Source: Tateyamaria sp947503385 (GTDB taxonomy: Bacteria; Pseudomonadota; Alphaproteobacteria; Rhodobacterales; Rhodobacteraceae). Taken from it: DNA of 64,000 nt. Below the pieces are notes generated by a model. The model was not told the DNA's origin. It ran no database searches and saw only the letters and a program-made list of their open reading frames with translations. The number at the start of each line of letters is the position of its first letter. Position 1 is the stretch's first letter. Position numbers and translations under genes: made by a program. Of this stretch, positions 60,117 to 64,000 are shown piece after piece. The stretch covers positions 1-64,000 of the forward strand of contig NZ_JBNFZM010000005.1 of assembly GCF_051195235.1 (NCBI RefSeq), given 5' to 3'.

Positions 60117-62557
60117 TTCGCAGGCTCCTTGATGGCGTCGGTGCGGGGCAAGGCGCTGTCCGGATCATAGGCCGGTGCGCCCAGCACCCGCGCGGACCGT
60201 GGGCTGCCCGCGATGACAACGTCAAGCGACGTTCCGGGGACAGCGGCGGCGGGTTTGAGGTAGGCAAAAGCCAAGATCTTGCCCACCGTCGGGCCATAGG
60301 CCACCGACGCGGTGGAGCCGACCACAGCACCGTTGTGCAGCACCGCCTCACCACCGTGTCCGTCATGGACGCCGTCCGGCTCAATTCCGATATAGGCGCA
60401 GACCCACGACATGTCGGCGCTGTTGAATGTCTTATCTTTGCCGAGGAAGTCCTTGTCCTTGCTGGCAAATCGCAGAACGTCGGCTTCGGCCAGCGTAACC
60501 TCGTTGGTCAGCTCGCTCGCACCTTTGAACCCCTTTTCCATGCGCATCGCGTTCATAGCGAATGACCCATAGTCGGCAATCCCGTGCGCTGTGCCGGCGT
60601 CCCAAAGCGCGTCATAGACCTGCAAGGCGTGGTCGGCAGGCATGTGCAGTTCCCAACCCAATTCGCCCGCGTAGGACAGGCGCATGACCCAGACGGGCGC
60701 CCCCGCCACGGTGATCTGCTGAGCAGACAGCCAGCGAAACGCTGCGTTGTCGAGCCGCGCATTCGTGCAGGCTGCCAGCACGTCCCGTGCCCGTGGTCCA
60801 TTTAGGGTCAGCGCCGCCCAATCCATGGAAAGGCATTCGATCTCAATATCTTCTCCCGCGTTATGCATGTTGAGATGGTCCAACAGGCGCTGTTCGAAAA
60901 ACGCAGCGCAAACGAGGTAAAAGCTGTCATCCGCCAGCTTGACGACCGTTGCCTCCAACTCGATCCGACCGCGACGGTTCAGCATATGTGTCAACGCGAT
61001 GCCACCGACCTGTTGCGGCAGGCGGTTGGCGCAAAGCCGGTCGAGCAAAGGTGCGGCACCCGGCCCGGACAGCAGAACCTTGGTAAAGGCAGAGATATCC
61101 ATGATTCCAACAGCTTGCCGTACGGTCTTCACTTCCTCCGCCACGATGTCATGCACCCCGGTCCGGCCAAAGCCATATTGATCGACGGGCACCACGGCAC
61201 CTGGCGCAAACCAGCGGGGGCGCTCAAAACCATAGACCTCTTCGAACACCGCACCTTTCGCCTTGAGCCGATCATAAAGCGGTGACGGTTTTATCGGTCG
61301 CCCCGCCAGCCGGTTGAAATGCGGAAACGGGATCTCGTGGCGCAGACAGTAATCCTCGCGCGCCTTCACCACCTGCCAATCCTTGGTGGCATAGGCCCCA
61401 AACCGGCGCGGATCGTATTCGCGCATGGAAATGTCCGCAGCACCATGCACCATCCAGCGCGCCAGTTCGCGCGTCAGACCCGGCCCCCAGCCAATCCCGA
61501 TCTGCGTGCCGCAACAACACCAGTAGTTGCGCACGCCGGGTGCCGGGCCAATCAGTGGATTGCCGTCAGGCGGGTGCGAAATGGCCCCGTGCACCGCCCG
61601 CGTGATGCCGCGATCCGCCAGCACCGGCATCCGGTTCAACGATTCCTCCAGCCACGGCATGACACGGTCGTAGTCGGCATCGAACAACTCGTTCTCCGCG
61701 TCCCATGGGCAATGATCTTCCCAGACCGTGTTGGAGTTTTCTTTCTCGTAGATACCGATCAGGCCGCGCGTTTGCTCCATCCGGATGTAGCCTGACACCT
61801 TCTTGTCATCGCGGATCACCGGCAGTTCGCGGTCGAGCGTGGCAAATTCCGGCACCGGTTCGGTCACAAAGTAATGGTGCGTCATTGACGTCATCGGCAG
61901 TTGCAGCCCTGACCATTCGCCCATCTGCCGGGCATAGGTTCCGCCCGCATTCACCACATGCTCGCAAGTGATTGTTCCCCGTTCTGTCTCAACCGCCCAA
62001 TCGTCGCCCACGCGCGTGATGTTTGTGGCGCAGCACCGCCGCACGATCCTGACCCCCAGCGCCCGCGCCCCCGCCGCCATCGCCATGGTGACATTCGTGG
62101 GGTCCACATGGCCATCATCCGGCGTGTGCAGCGCGCCCAAAACGCCGTCGAGATTGTAGAATGGATGCAGCGAGGAGACCCGGGACGGGTCGACGAGCGC
62201 GATGTTGAACCCCAGCGCGCGACCCACCGACAGCGTATGGCGCAGCCAGTCCATCTCGTCTTCCGTATACGCCAGCCGGAACGACCCGCAGCCGTGCCAT
62301 GTGACCGCCTGCCCCGTCTCCGCCTCAAGCGCGCCGGAATAGAGACCGATGTTGTAGTCCACACATTTGCCCAAACCAAAGCTGGACGTGGAATGGGTGA
62401 TCTGCCCCGCCGCGTGCCATGTGGAACCGGATGTCAGTTCCGCCTTTTCCAGCAGCACCACATCCGTCCACCCCTCATGCGCGAGGTGATAGGCCAGCCC
62501 CACCCCCATAATCCCACCACCCACGATGACGACACGGGCCTGAGAGGGCAAAGCCAT
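60113..62557 (-). CDS. Dimethylglycine/sarcosine dehydrogenase-like flavoprotein with GcvT domain
   Basis: An 814-residue two-domain enzyme. Residues 1-390 are the DAO-type FAD domain: VVIVGGGIMGVGLAYHLA binds FAD and SGSTWHAAGQ contains the His that carries covalent FAD in dimethylglycine dehydrogenase. Residues about 430-810 are GcvT-like (GRIELEATVVKL, GELGWELHMPADHALQVYD), handling tetrahydrofolate and the released C1 unit. It should oxidatively demethylate an N-methyl amino acid. It is divergent from an RpiR regulator and a Rieske oxygenase. Confidence 0.9.
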   Translation of the reverse strand: MALPSQARVVIVGGGIMGVGLAYHLAHEGWTDVVLLEKAELTSGSTWHAAGQITHSTSSFGLGKCVDYNIGLYSGALEAETGQAVTWHGCGSFRLAYTEDEMDWLRHTLSVGRALGFNIALVDPSRVSSLHPFYNLDGVLGALHTPDDGHVDPTNVTMAMAAGARALGVRIVRRCCATNITRVGDDWAVETERGTITCEHVVNAGGTYARQMGEWSGLQLPMTSMTHHYFVTEPVPEFATLDRELPVIRDDKKVSGYIRMEQTRGLIGIYEKENSNTVWEDHCPWDAENELFDADYDRVMPWLEESLNRMPVLADRGITRAVHGAISHPPDGNPLIGPAPGVRNYWCCCGTQIGIGWGPGLTRELARWMVHGAADISMREYDPRRFGAYATKDWQVVKAREDYCLRHEIPFPHFNRLAGRPIKPSPLYDRLKAKGAVFEEVYGFERPRWFAPGAVVPVDQYGFGRTGVHDIVAEEVKTVRQAVGIMDISAFTKVLLSGPGAAPLLDRLCANRLPQQVGGIALTHMLNRRGRIELEATVVKLADDSFYLVCAAFFEQRLLDHLNMHNAGEDIEIECLSMDWAALTLNGPRARDVLAACTNARLDNAAFRWLSAQQITVAGAPVWVMRLSYAGELGWELHMPADHALQVYDALWDAGTAHGIADYGSFAMNAMRMEKGFKGASELTNEVTLAEADVLRFASKDKDFLGKDKTFNSADMSWVCAYIGIEPDGVHDGHGGEAVLHNGAVVGSTASVAYGPTVGKILAFAYLKPAAAVPGTSLDVVIAGSPRSARVLGAPAYDPDSALPRTDAIKEPAK

Positions 62558-62603
62558 GATGCGAATCCTTCCGGGAGCAGACGATTTTGACTTGGCAGGC
62601 TAG

Positions 62604-62646
62604 TGACACAAATGTACCGTCGTCAATCATGAATGACACAAACATG
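62604..62646. promoter_or_regulatory. Direct repeat TGACACAAA in divergent flavoprotein/rpiR promoter
   Basis: TGACACAAA begins at 62604 and again at 62634, exactly 30 bp apart, each followed by a similar stretch (TGTACCGTCG and CATGCCATCG). The first copy is 5' of any ATG of the regulator; the second would be coding if the regulator starts at 62629 and leader if it starts at 62644. Candidate operator pair for RpiR autoregulation and control of the flavoprotein. Confidence 0.5.
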
Positions 62647-63516
62647 CCATCGACCGTGCTCGACCGTCTCTCCGGCGCTTTGGACGCGCTGTCGCCACAG
62701 GCGCGCAAGGCCGCCACTTACGTGCTGGAAAATCCCGCTGACGTGGGCGTCAGCACCGTGCGCGAAATTGCCCAAGCCGCGCAGGTCACGCCCAACACGG
62801 TGATGCGCATGGCCCGCGCTGCGGGCTTTGACGGCTATGACGATTTCCGCGCGCCGTTCCGCGCGGCGATCCGCAGCGGTGCCGCCAGCTTTCCAGACCG
62901 CGCGCGGTGGTTACAGGACGTGGCGGGTGCCGGTGCTTTGGGTGGGCTATACGCCGACATGATCACGAGCGCTTTGCAAAATATCGAAGAGACCTTTGCA
63001 AACATCACTGAACCGCAATTGACCGCCGCAGCCAAGGCGATCTGGGCCGCGCGGCGGGTGTTTACCCTTGGCGTCGGTGTGAACAACTCCAACGCCCGCA
63101 ACTTCACCTACCTCGCCTCCACGGGCATGGTCGATTTCCACGCCATCCCGCGCCCCGGCTCTTCGCCGATTGACGATCTGGCCTGGGCCGACGGGCGCGA
63201 CGTGCTCATCGCCATCACCTGCAAGCCGTACCGCACCGAAGTGGTCGAGGCGGTGCATCTGGCCCGCGAACAGGGCATGACCATCATCGCACTGTCCGAC
63301 AGTCCCGCCTCGCCCATCATCCGGGCCAGTGACCACGGCTTTGTTCTGGCTGCCGACACGCCGCAGTTTTTCCCCAGCAGCGTCAGCACCATCGCCCTGC
63401 TCGAAACCCTGCTCAGCTTTGTCATCGCGGTGGCCTCGCCCGAGATCGTGGAACGTGTCGAGACGTTCCATGCCCGCCGTCATCGCTTGGGCATCTACGA
63501 GGAGCCGCAATCGTGA
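62629..63516 (+). CDS. RpiR/MurR family transcriptional regulator
   Basis: Product of about 295 residues from ATG 62629; a TTG at 62587 and an ATG at 62644 are alternatives, and no start has a strong ribosome-binding site. The N-terminal helix-turn-helix is VREIAQAAQVTPNTVMRMARAAGF, followed by a SIS sugar-isomerase-type effector domain (RRVFTLGVGVNNSNARNFTYL, DVLIAITCKPYRTEVVEAVHLA). It is divergent from the flavoprotein and coupled to the Rieske gene, and probably controls both. RpiR members near betaine-demethylation genes are known; ligand here unknown. Confidence 0.88.
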   Translation: MNDTNMPSTVLDRLSGALDALSPQARKAATYVLENPADVGVSTVREIAQAAQVTPNTVMRMARAAGFDGYDDFRAPFRAAIRSGAASFPDRARWLQDVAGAGALGGLYADMITSALQNIEETFANITEPQLTAAAKAIWAARRVFTLGVGVNNSNARNFTYLASTGMVDFHAIPRPGSSPIDDLAWADGRDVLIAITCKPYRTEVVEAVHLAREQGMTIIALSDSPASPIIRASDHGFVLAADTPQFFPSSVSTIALLETLLSFVIAVASPEIVERVETFHARRHRLGIYEEPQS

Positions 63517-64000
63517 CCACCCGTTCGCTGGCTGCGCGCTACTACACCGATCCTGCGGTGTTCGAAGTGGAAAAGGCAGGCCTTCTGGCCCGCACCTGGC
63601 AATTTGCCTGCCACGCCAGTGACATCCCGAACCCGGGCGATTACACAACCTTTGACATGGCGGGTGAGGGCCTGTTTTGCATCCGGGGCCGCGACGGCAT
63701 CATCCGCACGTTCTACAATGTTTGCCAACACCGCGCACATCAGTTGGTCCAAGGCTCGGGCACCACGCGCGTCGTCGTCTGCCCCTACCACGCTTGGACC
63801 TATGAGTTGACGGGACAGCTGCGCGCCGGGCCAAACATTGCCGCCGTCGAAGGGTTCGACACATCCGACATCTGCCTGACGCAAGTCAGCACCGAAGATT
63901 TCCTTGGCTTTGTCTTCGTCAACCTCGACCCCGACGCCGCACCGATGGAGGACTGGTTCCCAAACGCGCGTTCGGAACTGTCGGAATGGGTGCCGCATCA
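63513..64000 (+). CDS. Rieske [2Fe-2S] oxygenase alpha subunit (GbcA/stachydrine demethylase-like), 3' partial
   Basis: An open frame runs from the GTG at 63513, which overlaps the rpiR stop (GTGA), to the end of the window without a stop; about 162 residues are visible. VCQHRAHQLV and CPYHAWTYELTG are the C-x-H and C-x-x-H Rieske cluster motifs. ARYYTDPAVFEVEKAGLLARTWQFA is the N-terminal form of ring-hydroxylating and glycine-betaine demethylating oxygenases. GAGGAG precedes the start. The non-haem iron domain is outside the window. It would demethylate a quaternary amine if the neighbours are a guide. Confidence 0.9.
   Translation, partial: MTTRSLAARYYTDPAVFEVEKAGLLARTWQFACHASDIPNPGDYTTFDMAGEGLFCIRGRDGIIRTFYNVCQHRAHQLVQGSGTTRVVVCPYHAWTYELTGQLRAGPNIAAVEGFDTSDICLTQVSTEDFLGFVFVNLDPDAAPMEDWFPNARSELSEWVPH

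Overview
The window is chromosomal DNA of an alphaproteobacterium, most likely a member of the Rhodobacterales (Roseobacter group). The evidence is high GC, GTG/TTG starts, ATGA/GTGA stop-start couplings, four-subunit sarcosine oxidase, TRAP transport, iol-type inositol catabolism, protocatechuate catabolism and betaine-type demethylation genes. It is mainly a catabolic region. I see no rRNA, tRNA, CRISPR array or complete insertion sequence.

Bases 1-3650 differ from the rest. They hold the 3' part of a sialate-esterase-like hydrolase, a visibly AT-richer reverse transcriptase gene of the unknown-group/Abi (defence-associated) kind coupled to a small membrane-anchored protein, and about 700 bp of decayed DNA. 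This looks like the end of an acquired island or prophage and is the best candidate for an undescribed system.

Bases 3700-22840 are core genes: an RND efflux pair, an Atm1-type ABC exporter, a LysM protein, a LOG hydrolase, Fe/Mn superoxide dismutase, a sarcosine oxidase locus (soxB, three tiny membrane-protein genes, soxDAG), ccmI, ruvX/yqgF and a DUF1289 gene. Bases 22839-29355 form a long minus-strand series: PhyH-like dioxygenase, TSUP permease, DusA, aldehyde dehydrogenase, luciferase-like monooxygenase, alpha/beta hydrolase and a DUF1185 protein. A LysR regulator is divergent from it.

Bases 30280-36909 encode aromatic catabolism. An amidohydrolase, pobA and pcaCHGF form one operon, flanked by a crotonase and an SDR. 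Together they resemble a beta-oxidative hydroxycinnamate route (hydration, oxidation, hydrolytic deacetylation) feeding 4-hydroxybenzoate to protocatechuate and the beta-ketoadipate branch. The CoA ligase and pcaB, pcaD and pcaIJ are not in the window.

Bases 36969-48756 are an inositol module. A LacI regulator is divergent from iolG, a sugar ABC transporter, iolD, iolE, a 69-residue membrane protein, iolB, an isomerase, a XylB-like SDR and an aldo/keto reductase, with two tandem operator palindromes in the divergent promoter. Bases 48753-58901 hold an MBL lactonase, an isopropylmalate-dehydrogenase-like enzyme coupled to a true formylglycine-generating enzyme, a TRAP transporter, a class III aminotransferase and two tandem enolase-superfamily enzymes. 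Bases 59022-64000 hold a quinone oxidoreductase-like enzyme, a dimethylglycine-dehydrogenase-like flavoprotein, an RpiR regulator and the start of a Rieske oxygenase, probably for an N-methylated amine or betaine.

Three copies of a conserved sequence sit directly after the stop codons of minus-strand genes (soxD, dctM, enolase-superfamily enzyme 1), suggesting a dispersed 3'-end element.
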